A stretch of 64,000 nucleotides of DNA, taken from Diplonema japonicum (lineage: Eukaryota; Euglenozoa; Diplonemea; Diplonemida; Diplonemidae). The DNA lies in NCBI GenBank assembly GCA_964019335.1, contig OZ025745.1:62001-126000 (forward strand). The letters run 5' to 3'. Positions within the stretch are counted from its first letter, which is position 1. Each line of letters begins with the position of its first letter. Position numbers and translations under genes: made by a program. Positions 53,421 to 61,963 of this stretch are shown here, piece by piece. The notes under the pieces are model-generated. The model saw only the letters and a program-made list of their open reading frames with translations. It did no database searches and was not told where the DNA came from.

Positions 53421-54910
53421 ATGCCCGCTGGAGAGGAGGAAGTGTGCACGACGCAGGATGGCCCCAGCGCGATGGAGGAGGACCCGGCAGAGGACATGCC
53501 AGAGGAGCAGGCGTTGCAGACAGGCCCTCTCTCATTGCAGGGGGAGGACTTCGGCTTGATGGAGGTGGAAAGCGAGGACGGGCTGGAGGGCGGTGCTCCG
53601 CAGGCGGACATCCCCGCCGCCCCCCCGGTCGTCGGAGGGACGGACTTGGCCCCCGCGGGGGAGGGGGGGACCCCTGACGCGACGGAGGTGAGGGAGCCCT
53701 GGGAGGCAGTGCCGCTACCAGACGTCTCCAGCCCCGACGCGATGGAGGATGATACGGCAGGGAGCTCGCTCGCAGAAGGGTGGGTCCCGCAGGCAGGCCC
53801 CGCTGCCCCGCGGGTGGACATCTCAGGTTCTAAAGAAAACGAAACAGCCGACTTGTCCATGGGGGAGGGAAGTCCTCAGGAGGAGGAGCCCGGCTTGATG
53901 GAGGAGGACACGGAAGAGAGCGGGGATGGGCAGGGCGGAGGGACGTCGCTGGGATACACCTCCACCCCGGCGGAGGAGGTGGGCCCGACCGACATGTCCG
54001 TGGAGGAGGAGGAGGAGAAGAGTGATTCGATAGAGGGTGGGGAACCCATGGAGGGGACGTCTCAGTCGGACGCCTCCGACTCCTCCTCGGAGGGCAACAC
54101 TGGCACAGAAAACACCATCCAAGCCGCATTGCCTGAAGGAATGGAGGAGGAGGACGCGCAGGGAACGGACCGGATGGAGGTTGAGGGGGGCCTGACTCCG
54201 CCGCAGGCATCAGAGGGGAACACTGGCACAGAAAACACCATCCAAGCCGTATTGCCCGAAGGAATGGAGGAGGAGGGCTCGCAGGGGACGGTCCAGACGG
54301 AGGTTGAGGGGGGCCTAACCCCGCCACAGGCATCAGAGGGGGATGAGCCTATGGGGCCACTCCTGCTCGAGGGACGGGCTGAGGTAAGTGGAGAACCGAG
54401 CAACCACCAGTTTCCCCTCTCTCCGTCCCCCTCGGGAAGGGAGGACGACCAGATGTCGTGGCAGGGGCCGCAGGAAGGGGAGGGGGGGCCCTCACCGTCA
54501 TCTTCGGTGGAGGAAGTCCTCTCGTCCGCCCCAGAGTCCAGCAGCGAAGGCCCCGGGGTCGGAGAAGGGGACGCAGAGTTGCAGAGCGCCGGAGGGGAGG
54601 GAGGTTCGGAGTCACCCGGGTCGGCCAGCCCGATGAGGGAGGACGAAGGGAGCCCCGATCTGGAAGCGGCAGAAGCCGGAGGCCCGCCAGCGGCGGTGAG
54701 CCAGGAGGTGGGGCGGACCGGGCTGGGCGCGTTCTCTAGGGAGCAGATCATGGCGATCCTGGAGGCGGATGTCTTCTCCCCTGTACCCGCGGGAGAAAGC
54801 GGCCTGGGGACCCGCAAACCCGCAAACCCGCAAACCCGCAAACCCGCAAACCCGCAAACCCGCAAACCCGCAAACCCGCAAACCCGCAAACCCGCAAACC
54901 CGCAAACCCG
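53421..54910 (+). CDS. Long acidic low-complexity ORF downstream of the retrotransposon remnant
   Basis: From ATG 53421 the frame is open for about 497 codons up to the assembly gap. The product is Glu/Asp/Gly/Pro/Ser-rich, with no recognisable domain. It contains a 41-codon tandem duplication (54096-54218 and 54219-54341, NTGTENTIQA...EGGLTPPQASEG) whose 123-bp period keeps the frame. It begins one frame back from the preceding retrotransposon frame at about 53410-53425, so the two may have been one protein before a one-base change. The 3' end reads into a microsatellite and is not trustworthy. No stop is seen before the gap. Confidence 0.4.
54811..54910. repeat. (CCCGCAAA)n microsatellite running into the gap
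   Basis: 12.5 perfect copies of an 8-bp unit, abruptly ended by Ns. True length unknown; the repeat is the probable cause of the assembly break. Confidence 0.97.
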
Positions 54911-55110
54911 NNNNNNNNNNNNNNNNNNNNNNNNNNNNNNNNNNNNNNNNNNNNNNNNNNNNNNNNNNNNNNNNNNNNNNNNNNNNNNNNNNNNNNNNNN
55001 NNNNNNNNNNNNNNNNNNNNNNNNNNNNNNNNNNNNNNNNNNNNNNNNNNNNNNNNNNNNNNNNNNNNNNNNNNNNNNNNNNNNNNNNNNNNNNNNNNNN
55101 NNNNNNNNNN
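54911..55110. other. Assembly gap (200 N)
   Basis: Exactly 200 Ns, a placeholder length, at the convergent point between plus-strand and minus-strand arrays. The 3' end of the retroelement region and possibly other sequence is missing. Confidence 0.99.
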
Positions 55111-55127
55111 AAAAAAAAAAGAGAGAG

Positions 55128-56054
55128 TTAGTAAGAATAAGGGCGGTACGTGTCCACGATTTTGTCAAAGGTCATGCAGTACTGCGCCATGTTGCAAGAG
55201 GGGATCCTGTGGTGCATTTCGTGAAGCCCGGCCTCGTATGAGATCCCCAGAAGGTTCATCCGGACATCGAAAGGCGAATGGTTGCAGATCTGAACAAGCA
55301 GGTATGCCGTGAAAAAACAGACCAACGTGGCAATATGCAACCCTGTAGAATGGAGAGAAAACAACATGGCAGCCCACATGCATAAAAGACCCCCCACTTG
55401 CTCTATGGGGTGGTCATTACCAGCATCCGTGTAGTACCTAGACGGCAGAAAGGAACGGTGATGATGCTTGTGCACATAAGGATACAGCACCTTAACATGC
55501 ATGAGAAGATGAAGAGGGGCATATAACATATCATTGACAAAGAGAAGGGCCCACAATGCTGGAATTGTGTTGTAAAATGTAAGGCCCATTATATTCCAAG
55601 AAAGGGTCTTATCGTGCCAAACGAAGTAAGAGAGGTGCATTAGGAAACCCGTTTCCACGAACGAATTCAAGCCCAGGTACGTGTAGTCGATCCACTCCAG
55701 GGTGTGGTCGCTGTTTTGTATGTTGTGCTCCACGCGGTACTTTAGCCTTCTGTTAGCGTAAAGCACCTCCGTTGCCTTCATGATTCCTTTGTCCATCACT
55801 CTTATGGATATTACTTTTGCAAGGTACCCAATTGCCCATTGCATAGCTGTCATTTCCCAAGGGTTCGCACACGTCCAAAACAGTTCGTTGTGGTTTCTAT
55901 AACCGGCGACCAGCAGCCCCACGACCCCTGCCAAGGCCTGCAGAGACTTGCCGTGTTCCTCCCGCAACTTCCCTGGTATCACCACTGTGGATGCGATGCA
56001 CGCTACAAAACAAATCGCGTCATCGAGGGCAGCATGTGTCTGTTGTGCATCCAT
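55128..56054 (-). CDS. Fatty acid hydroxylase/sterol desaturase-superfamily membrane enzyme
   Basis: 308 aa, ATG at 56054, TAA at 55128-55130. Three histidine boxes are in order: HLLMH (about residue 185), VHKHHH (about 196) and LHEMHH (about 278), which bind the di-iron centre of ERG3/ERG25/FA2H-like enzymes. Four to five hydrophobic segments surround them. The enzyme would hydroxylate or desaturate a lipid in the ER, using electrons from cytochrome b5. The exact substrate cannot be told. The start codon is preceded directly by a run of about 24 A. It is the last gene of the minus-strand array before the strand switch. Confidence 0.88.
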   Translation of the reverse strand: MDAQQTHAALDDAICFVACIASTVVIPGKLREEHGKSLQALAGVVGLLVAGYRNHNELFWTCANPWEMTAMQWAIGYLAKVISIRVMDKGIMKATEVLYANRRLKYRVEHNIQNSDHTLEWIDYTYLGLNSFVETGFLMHLSYFVWHDKTLSWNIMGLTFYNTIPALWALLFVNDMLYAPLHLLMHVKVLYPYVHKHHHRSFLPSRYYTDAGNDHPIEQVGGLLCMWAAMLFSLHSTGLHIATLVCFFTAYLLVQICNHSPFDVRMNLLGISYEAGLHEMHHRIPSCNMAQYCMTFDKIVDTYRPYSY

Positions 56055-56285
56055 TTTTTTTTTTTTTTTTTTTTTTTCCTTTTAGAATTTTTTTTTTTAA
56101 TTTTTTTATTTCCCCGGAGGTCCTCTGTACACACACTCGTCTCTTGGCCTCAACATCACAACACAGAAAAAATTCATTGTATTGGTTGCGAAATAAATAG
56201 AGGGGGGGGGGAGAAAAAAAAAGAAAAAAAAAAAGAGTACCATATAAAAAAAAAATGGCTGAAATGTTCCTATCGCCTTTTGTTG

Positions 56286-56318
<33 letters not shown>

Positions 56319-56336
56319 CTGCTGTCCCTCAAAATC

Positions 56337-59300
56337 CTACTCCTCTGACATCTGCATCAATATGTCGATCGTTTTGTTGCGATCGCCTTTTGTGTTGTGC
56401 AAAATGCAGCTGATGACGTCTGGTGTAAAGAGGGGAAACATTTCACGGTAGGTGTCAACACCTATGCTGTCCCGAGATGATGACGCTACGAAGTTACTAC
56501 GGGCAGCAGGAACAGGGGCTTTGGCGACAGGTGCAATGGAACGGCGTGGTTCGTCTTCTTCTTCTTCTTCTTCTTCTTCTTCTTCTTCTTCCTCGTCTGT
56601 CTCATCTCCACCGTTTTCTTCTTCCTCTTCTTGTTCTTCTTTTTCTTCTTCTTCTTTCGCATTCCTCGCCTTGATTGCCCAGATACCTTCTTCAACACTA
56701 GAGAGATCGATCCCTTCCGTACCCAATTTACCCCGTGCTGCATCGATAGATCCACTCGTGACGGAAATGCCAGTCTTCGTCCTGCGAAGGATGTTCAGCC
56801 CTGCTGGGGATACAAGGTGGCAGGAAATTTCGCGAACCATATAGGATAGGTACCCCTGTAGAGGAGCGGTCTCGCTGTATTCGTTGCTGGGGGAAGACCA
56901 AATTGGCGTGTCCACGTCGGTGCGGGAAAAGGTGACGATGGATGTGTAAGCTTGCTGGAACGCTTTGATGAGTTTCGTAAGCTTTTTGGAGTCTAATGCT
57001 CTGGTGAGGTTTGTACGGGATTCTAAGGGGTCGGACACACGGAGGAATCCCTGCCACCCGCGCAGCCTTTCCTCTTCACTCCACTTCCATTCATTTTTCT
57101 TGGTGTACTCCCATGGGTCAGACGATTGGAGCATCCGCTTTGTGTAGCACTCTCTGTGGAAATCGATCCTCCCCGACGGAATGATCACCGCCGAGTTCAC
57201 ATAGTCAAAGTCCCAACCATAATGCTTGTAAAACGCTTTCAGCGCCCTTCCCGTCCATTTGCTTCTGCGATCGATGAAGTCGAACGCTTTCACACCGCTG
57301 TCATCGATCTTTTTGAAGACGAGCAAAGCCGGATCGATGTAACTGAAAGGCAGGCCGTTCGCCTTGCTGAATCGTATTAGAAAGTCTATCGCCATGACAA
57401 GTAAAGCATAAGATGATAGCATGCTGTCCTTTCCGGTCGACCTCACAGCGCCTACCTCTTTCCCCCATGTTTTGACGATGTACAAGAAGGCTTGCCATTC
57501 TGGGTTTTTCATAACAATTTCCCTGATGAGCTGTGTCCCTCTTGGACCGGTGAACCGGACAGACACGTCAAAATCATTGTGGAAAACTAAAGGGAGGTGC
57601 CACGTCCCCGTCACACAGCCCTTGAGCGTCACCCACGGACGCTTAGCCTCCAGGTTTTTGTATTTTTCGAAAAAACCGTTTCCTAGTATTTCGCTGTACT
57701 GAACGTCGGTGCAGGAGAGGTCCGTCAGCGTGGACAGTGCGGTTTCTTCGGTGTCGCACAGCAAAGCCAGCATGAGGAAGGTGCCGTGATCCTCCACGGT
57801 CACAGAGACTTCGGGGGGGAAGTGTTCGCCGATGTCAGAGTATGGTTCGGGTTCGTCTTCGTCCTCTTCGTGTTCGTCGTCGGAGGGCACCTTCTCTATC
57901 TTCACCATTAGGCTTCTTGCATCATCTGACCCTGGGTTGTAGCACCCTACCATCTCCTTGTCGGGCTGGTATTTTATGATAGGAACTCGTGCCTGCGGTA
58001 CTATTGATAAGCTTTTCCCCCATGGTGTTGTTCTGTCCTCCCACCGACCGAGTTTCTTCATGTACTGGTTGCCCAGGATGCTGATTACCGTTGCTTCTGT
58101 TGTTCCCCGTTCCCATAGGATTCCGTGTTTTGTAAGGTTCCCTGTGTCGGGGTCGACAACACCGACTGCTAAATCGGTGTCGGCGCCCTCACGCAAGGCG
58201 AGGCCTTGGAAGGACGACCCGAAGATGGCGACAGAGATGTTCTCGCTTCGCAAGGCTGCCGCGTTGTGGTGTTGGAGCTGATGCGTTTTGTGTTTGAAGC
58301 CGGCCTTCAGTAGAATCTCAACCTGGGTGCGGACCTTGAGCTTCATGTCGAGCTCTGCTTGTGTTTCCATGGCAGCCGCGACTTCAACGGATTTCAAGTC
58401 GGTGAACCGTTCTGTGTTTAATGCCGCCTCGTCGTCGCTCTCGGGAATAGGGAGGGGTGTTTCCTTTTCGGTAGATTCGTGTTGTGCTTCGGTTTCGGCA
58501 TCGCTGGCGTCGCTGTCGTCGTCGCCGTTCTCCTCGGTGAACATTTCCATGTCTAACCATGGTTTTGCGAAGTCTTTGGCCGCAAGAACCTCTGCTACCA
58601 GCGATCCCACATGGATCAGCTTGCACGGTGTGGGGACAATCTTGTCCGGGTTTTTGAAAACGTGTCGTAGCTTAACTTGCAGGGCCCCCGCCGTCTCAGG
58701 CCGCGACAGGTATTCGAGAATCTTAGCAAACACTCCCTTATCTCTCTCGCTGTTAATTAACTTCGCCCGCGCTTCCCCCGGCTGCGACAGGTGCCGGACA
58801 TTCCCTTTGAACCCCAGCATTGTTATGTAATGCGATCCAGGGCGGTCCAATCTGTTTAGTATAATTTGCATGGAAGGGTGGCATGCCGCGATGATCAGCT
58901 TTCTGACGTTGTCTAAAGGTCGGTTCAACGCCCATGAAAGGGTGCCAACGCAGGGCACGATTCCCTCTTGGAGGAGCCACGCGGTTTTGGTGGTGAGGTT
59001 GGCGTACCTCCGGTCCCATTTCCGGCACGCCATGCGGTCCAGCTTGGAATGCTCCTTCAGGAGAGTTTCCCATTGTGCGTAGGACCGAGACCGGACGTCG
59101 TAAAGTTGCTGTGACTCGTCCAGTGCGCGTACTAGCCAGCATTCATTGGCCCATTGCAGCCTCCAACTATAGTACCCGTCTCGTTCCCATTCAAAGTGGT
59201 AGAACGGACACATGAATGCCTTAGTGCGTGTGATCTGTAAGTTTTCGACTTCCGTCAGATTGGTGTCCCACATAGCAGCGTGGTTCTCCCTGCAAGGAAT

Positions 59301-60029
59301 CGTCTTGTATCGCAAAGGGTGGAAAAGGAACTCCATGTCACCATGCGCGTGCATGCATCTTCCCGGTGGTTCGTTTTTGTCACACAGTTCGCATCTTTTG
59401 TCGGCGTACCAATGCTGATCCGGCCGACGGCGTTTAGGAGCAACATGTTGATCGGATTTTGGTGAGAAATATGATTCCCATGTTTCAAGTTTTAAAAGCT
59501 CCGCAGGGGTAAGGCACATCAGATCAAACCTTGAGGTTATAGATAGACCTGTCAGAGGTGTCGAGGTTGGGAGGTTCATGTCTTCTTTTCCTTCTGTTCC
59601 CCCGTCTGTATCTTCAGATGGATACGAAGATGTGTTCGCTGAGTCATCTGATGAATATTCGTCGGAAGATGTGTCAAGACCCCCAAGCCACCCTGCTACC
59701 ACGTCTAGTCCTTCTTTGTCCCTGGATTCCAGGAAGGATTGTAGAGCGTAGGAAATTACTGCTGCTGCGTAACTCACTATGCAGTCTTCTATGTTGCAGC
59801 TGTTTTCATTGATTGTGTCTCGGGCGTCGGATATGAGCTGTTTTCTGCGATCTCCTTTCATGAGGGCAAAAGGGGTCATTCTTCCACGAATAGATTCTTT
59901 CTCGAGGCATTCTAAACACAAGAGGGCGCCGGATTTGATGTGGTGTAAGCTCACTTCCGGGTTCAGCCTCCAGGGAACTGCATTCTCCCCGTGGCCTGTG
60001 CAGTGTCGTAGTGCCGCTTTTTCATTCAT
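56337..60029 (-). CDS. TUTase/PAP-type nucleotidyltransferase with CCCH-like zinc finger and CUE-like C-terminus
   Basis: 1,230 aa in one exon. Residues about 215-280 hold Cys/His-rich motifs, including FHPLRYKTIPC and CPFYH, like plant-type tandem CCCH fingers. The nucleotidyltransferase core begins near 600: IFGSSFQGLALREGADTDLA (G-S plus the D-x-D metal ligands), a third acidic position in NDFDVSV (about 820), then the central domain with SSYALLVMAIDFLIRF (about 875), typical of non-canonical poly(A)/poly(U) polymerases. An acidic poly-Glu stretch (about 1,125-1,155) precedes a C-terminal YREMFPLFTPDVISCIL segment like a CUE/UBA ubiquitin-binding domain. It probably adds nucleotides to RNA. 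TUTases are numerous in Euglenozoa. The combination with CCCH and CUE modules is unusual. Confidence 0.72.
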   Translation of the reverse strand: MNEKAALRHCTGHGENAVPWRLNPEVSLHHIKSGALLCLECLEKESIRGRMTPFALMKGDRRKQLISDARDTINENSCNIEDCIVSYAAAVISYALQSFLESRDKEGLDVVAGWLGGLDTSSDEYSSDDSANTSSYPSEDTDGGTEGKEDMNLPTSTPLTGLSITSRFDLMCLTPAELLKLETWESYFSPKSDQHVAPKRRRPDQHWYADKRCELCDKNEPPGRCMHAHGDMEFLFHPLRYKTIPCRENHAAMWDTNLTEVENLQITRTKAFMCPFYHFEWERDGYYSWRLQWANECWLVRALDESQQLYDVRSRSYAQWETLLKEHSKLDRMACRKWDRRYANLTTKTAWLLQEGIVPCVGTLSWALNRPLDNVRKLIIAACHPSMQIILNRLDRPGSHYITMLGFKGNVRHLSQPGEARAKLINSERDKGVFAKILEYLSRPETAGALQVKLRHVFKNPDKIVPTPCKLIHVGSLVAEVLAAKDFAKPWLDMEMFTEENGDDDSDASDAETEAQHESTEKETPLPIPESDDEAALNTERFTDLKSVEVAAAMETQAELDMKLKVRTQVEILLKAGFKHKTHQLQHHNAAALRSENISVAIFGSSFQGLALREGADTDLAVGVVDPDTGNLTKHGILWERGTTEATVISILGNQYMKKLGRWEDRTTPWGKSLSIVPQARVPIIKYQPDKEMVGCYNPGSDDARSLMVKIEKVPSDDEHEEDEDEPEPYSDIGEHFPPEVSVTVEDHGTFLMLALLCDTEETALSTLTDLSCTDVQYSEILGNGFFEKYKNLEAKRPWVTLKGCVTGTWHLPLVFHNDFDVSVRFTGPRGTQLIREIVMKNPEWQAFLYIVKTWGKEVGAVRSTGKDSMLSSYALLVMAIDFLIRFSKANGLPFSYIDPALLVFKKIDDSGVKAFDFIDRRSKWTGRALKAFYKHYGWDFDYVNSAVIIPSGRIDFHRECYTKRMLQSSDPWEYTKKNEWKWSEEERLRGWQGFLRVSDPLESRTNLTRALDSKKLTKLIKAFQQAYTSIVTFSRTDVDTPIWSSPSNEYSETAPLQGYLSYMVREISCHLVSPAGLNILRRTKTGISVTSGSIDAARGKLGTEGIDLSSVEEGIWAIKARNAKEEEEKEEQEEEEENGGDETDEEEEEEEEEEEEEDEPRRSIAPVAKAPVPAARSNFVASSSRDSIGVDTYREMFPLFTPDVISCILHNTKGDRNKTIDILMQMSEE

Positions 60030-60130
60030 TTTTTCCCCCCCTTTTTTTTTCTTTTCTTCCGAATTGGATATTTAAAAAAAGAAATAGAAGAAATCCAAGG
60101 GGAGGGGGGAAAAAAAAAGAAGAAGAAGAA
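60030..60130 (-). promoter_or_regulatory. Pyrimidine tract, AG and A-rich leader before the TUTase-like gene
   Basis: In sense orientation a CTTTTCTTCTTCTTC...TTTCTTTTT tract is followed by AATTCGGAAG, then an A/G-rich leader ending AAAAAATG. The pattern matches a trans-splice acceptor on the minus-strand array. Confidence 0.4.
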
Positions 60131-60403
60131 AAGAGTCAGGTGGTCATTGTTGTACAATTGATGATTGGCCTGCGAAGGTTAACCAACAAAAGTTGGCCCC
60201 GCTGCTCTTTTTTTTTTTTTTTTTTTTTTTTTCCTTTTTTTTTTCCCCTTCTTTTTAGAAAAGACAATAATTGGTAACGCAACAATTAAAAAAAAAAAAA
60301 AAAAAGACAGGAATAAAAAACGGGGTTAGGAGAAAAGAAACAAAAAAAAAAAAAAAAAAAAAAAGTGTGTATTAGAGTAATTTTTTTTAAAAAAAAAAAC
60401 TTT

Positions 60404-61258
60404 TCACATTCCCGTCCTCTTAAGTGGGACGTCGAATACGAGGGGCGGGTTCTTCGGCTTGTACCTGAAGTTGCACGTGGAGGCGTTGGCAAACAACGTC
60501 TTCCCGTTTGTGGTGACACCGTATCCTTCATGCACATGACCAAAAACATGAAGATAAGGATGCACACGGGTGGTGAGCTCCCGAAAAAGGTCAAGACACC
60601 CAGCACGATGGTTGCCAAAACAAAGATCACCATGCCCCAACGGAGGTCCGTGCGTGATAAGTATATCAGTATCCACAGGTATATCCCTCCAGATTTCCGC
60701 GCATGGCTCCCCACGGGTAGCGTTGAAACCCCAGTCGTGGAATCGAGGGGTCCAAGGTGAGCCCCATATGGTTAACCCTTCTACCACACATGAACTGTTT
60801 TCCAGATACGTTACAGAGTCATTGTCGATTAGCAGCGAACGGCATTCCGCAGGGTCCTGCTTGGTGCTGTGGAAGCTGCTCCAGATGTTGTCGTAATTGG
60901 CTACGTCAAAGGAGGTGTCGTGATTGCCTGCAATCACAATTTTGTGTTTATGTGGTTGTGCGTTGAGCCACTTGTTGAAGTCGACTATATCTTTCAACTC
61001 CCCCGTGTTGCTGAAGTCGCCTGCGTGGATCAAGATGTCACCGTCAGGTATAGGAACATTATATACTAGTTGCATGTCATCTGTTTTGGTGTGTGTGTCC
61101 GAGACACAGACAACACGGAGCGTTCCGTCTTTCTTCTCCTCTTCCGGGTTTTGAAAGTCCTCCCAGTCCAGGTCGGTAACGTCGCCGACTTCCGTTTCTT
61201 TCAATTTGTTCCATGCTAGGGTTGGATCCTCCGGTTTGACATTGGCAAAGTGTTCCAT
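60404..61258 (-). CDS. MPPED-like calcineurin-type metallophosphoesterase
   Basis: 284 aa. All five metallophosphoesterase blocks are present: VSDTH, GDFSN, GNHD, THGPP and GHVHEGYG. The order and the surrounding sequence (ILIHAGDFSN, WGSPWTP) match the MPPED1/MPPED2 (UPF0046) family, cytosolic phosphodiesterases of uncertain natural substrate. The usual MPPED2 substitution of the last His by Gly is not seen: GHVH is retained, so full activity is expected. An A run (about 26) lies directly before the ATG, and further upstream a long T run in sense orientation directly follows the BolA stop. Confidence 0.9.
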   Translation of the reverse strand: MEHFANVKPEDPTLAWNKLKETEVGDVTDLDWEDFQNPEEEKKDGTLRVVCVSDTHTKTDDMQLVYNVPIPDGDILIHAGDFSNTGELKDIVDFNKWLNAQPHKHKIVIAGNHDTSFDVANYDNIWSSFHSTKQDPAECRSLLIDNDSVTYLENSSCVVEGLTIWGSPWTPRFHDWGFNATRGEPCAEIWRDIPVDTDILITHGPPLGHGDLCFGNHRAGCLDLFRELTTRVHPYLHVFGHVHEGYGVTTNGKTLFANASTCNFRYKPKNPPLVFDVPLKRTGM

Positions 61259-61323
61259 TTTTTTTTTTTTTTTTTTTTTTTTTTGCCCCTTCTTTTTTTT
61301 TTTTTTTTTTTAAAAGGGTTGGG

Positions 61324-61357
<34 letters not shown>
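61259..61357 (-). promoter_or_regulatory. T run, AG and poly-A leader between BolA and MPPED-like genes
   Basis: The whole 99-nt intergenic space, in sense orientation, is a run of about 30 T, a short CCCAACCC, an A-rich segment with AAG, then about 26 A abutting the ATG. There is no room for a conventional promoter, so co-transcription with BolA is likely. Confidence 0.45.
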
Positions 61358-61358
<1 letters not shown>

Positions 61359-61656
61359 CACTGTTTGGCAGACCACTCCTCGAACTGCTTCGGGGTCATT
61401 GTTTTTTTAAACACGAACGCGTGGATCTCTTTCATTTCTTCCTCGATCGCCTCGTTTACCATTCTCTGCCTTTGGATCAGTTTAACTCCCTCGAACGCCT
61501 CCGAGACGATAAAAGCCTGTGGGGGTGGTGGTGGTGGGGGAATAACAATACCTCGAACTTATCACCACAGCCGCCTTCACCGATGTCCGTCACTTCGCAT
61601 TTTATAGCGCCGATCGTAGACTTTATTTTGTCCTCGATTTGCTTTGCTGTAACCAT
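61358..61656 (-). CDS. BOLA2: BolA-like protein (two exons, 35-nt intron)
   Basis: On the minus strand, exon 1 is 61656-61552 and exon 2 is 61516-61358, joined over a 35-nt intron (GTATTG...CCCACAG). The 87-aa product starts MVTAKQIEDKIKSTIGA and continues GEGGCGDKFE/AFIVSEAFEGVKL, QRQRMVNEAIEEEMKEIHAF, and KTMTPKQFEEW. This is the complete BolA fold, including the helix-turn-helix RxRxVNE block, where the usual RHR His is Gln here. Cytosolic BolA2 partners monothiol glutaredoxins in iron-sulfur cluster and iron regulation. Unspliced, the frame runs into nonsense after GDKFEV. The gene is too short and split to appear as one open frame. Confidence 0.9.
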
Positions 61657-61963
61657 TTTTTTCTTTTGTTTTTTTTTTTTGTTTTTTGTTTTTCTCCGTC
61701 TCTCCCCCCTTTTTTTTTTTTTCTTCCCCCCTTTCCTTCCACAAATGAAGAAGAACAAATAGGTGGGATAAAAAAAAAAAGAAAAAGAAACATAACAAAA
61801 AGAAGGAAAACAATATAAAAAAAAAGTCCTCCCATAAATATTTTTTTTTATACAACAAAAATCCCTCACTTTTTTTTTTTCCTCCATGCATTACGGCACG
61901 AGAGAGAGAAAAAAAAAATAAGAGGGGGGGAAAAAAAAACAAAACTTTTTTTCTTTTCTTTTT

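Noticed and set aside
54811-54910. (CCCGCAAA)n considered as telomeric repeat
   Set aside because: It does not match known telomere repeats, is internal, and minus-strand genes continue directly after the gap.
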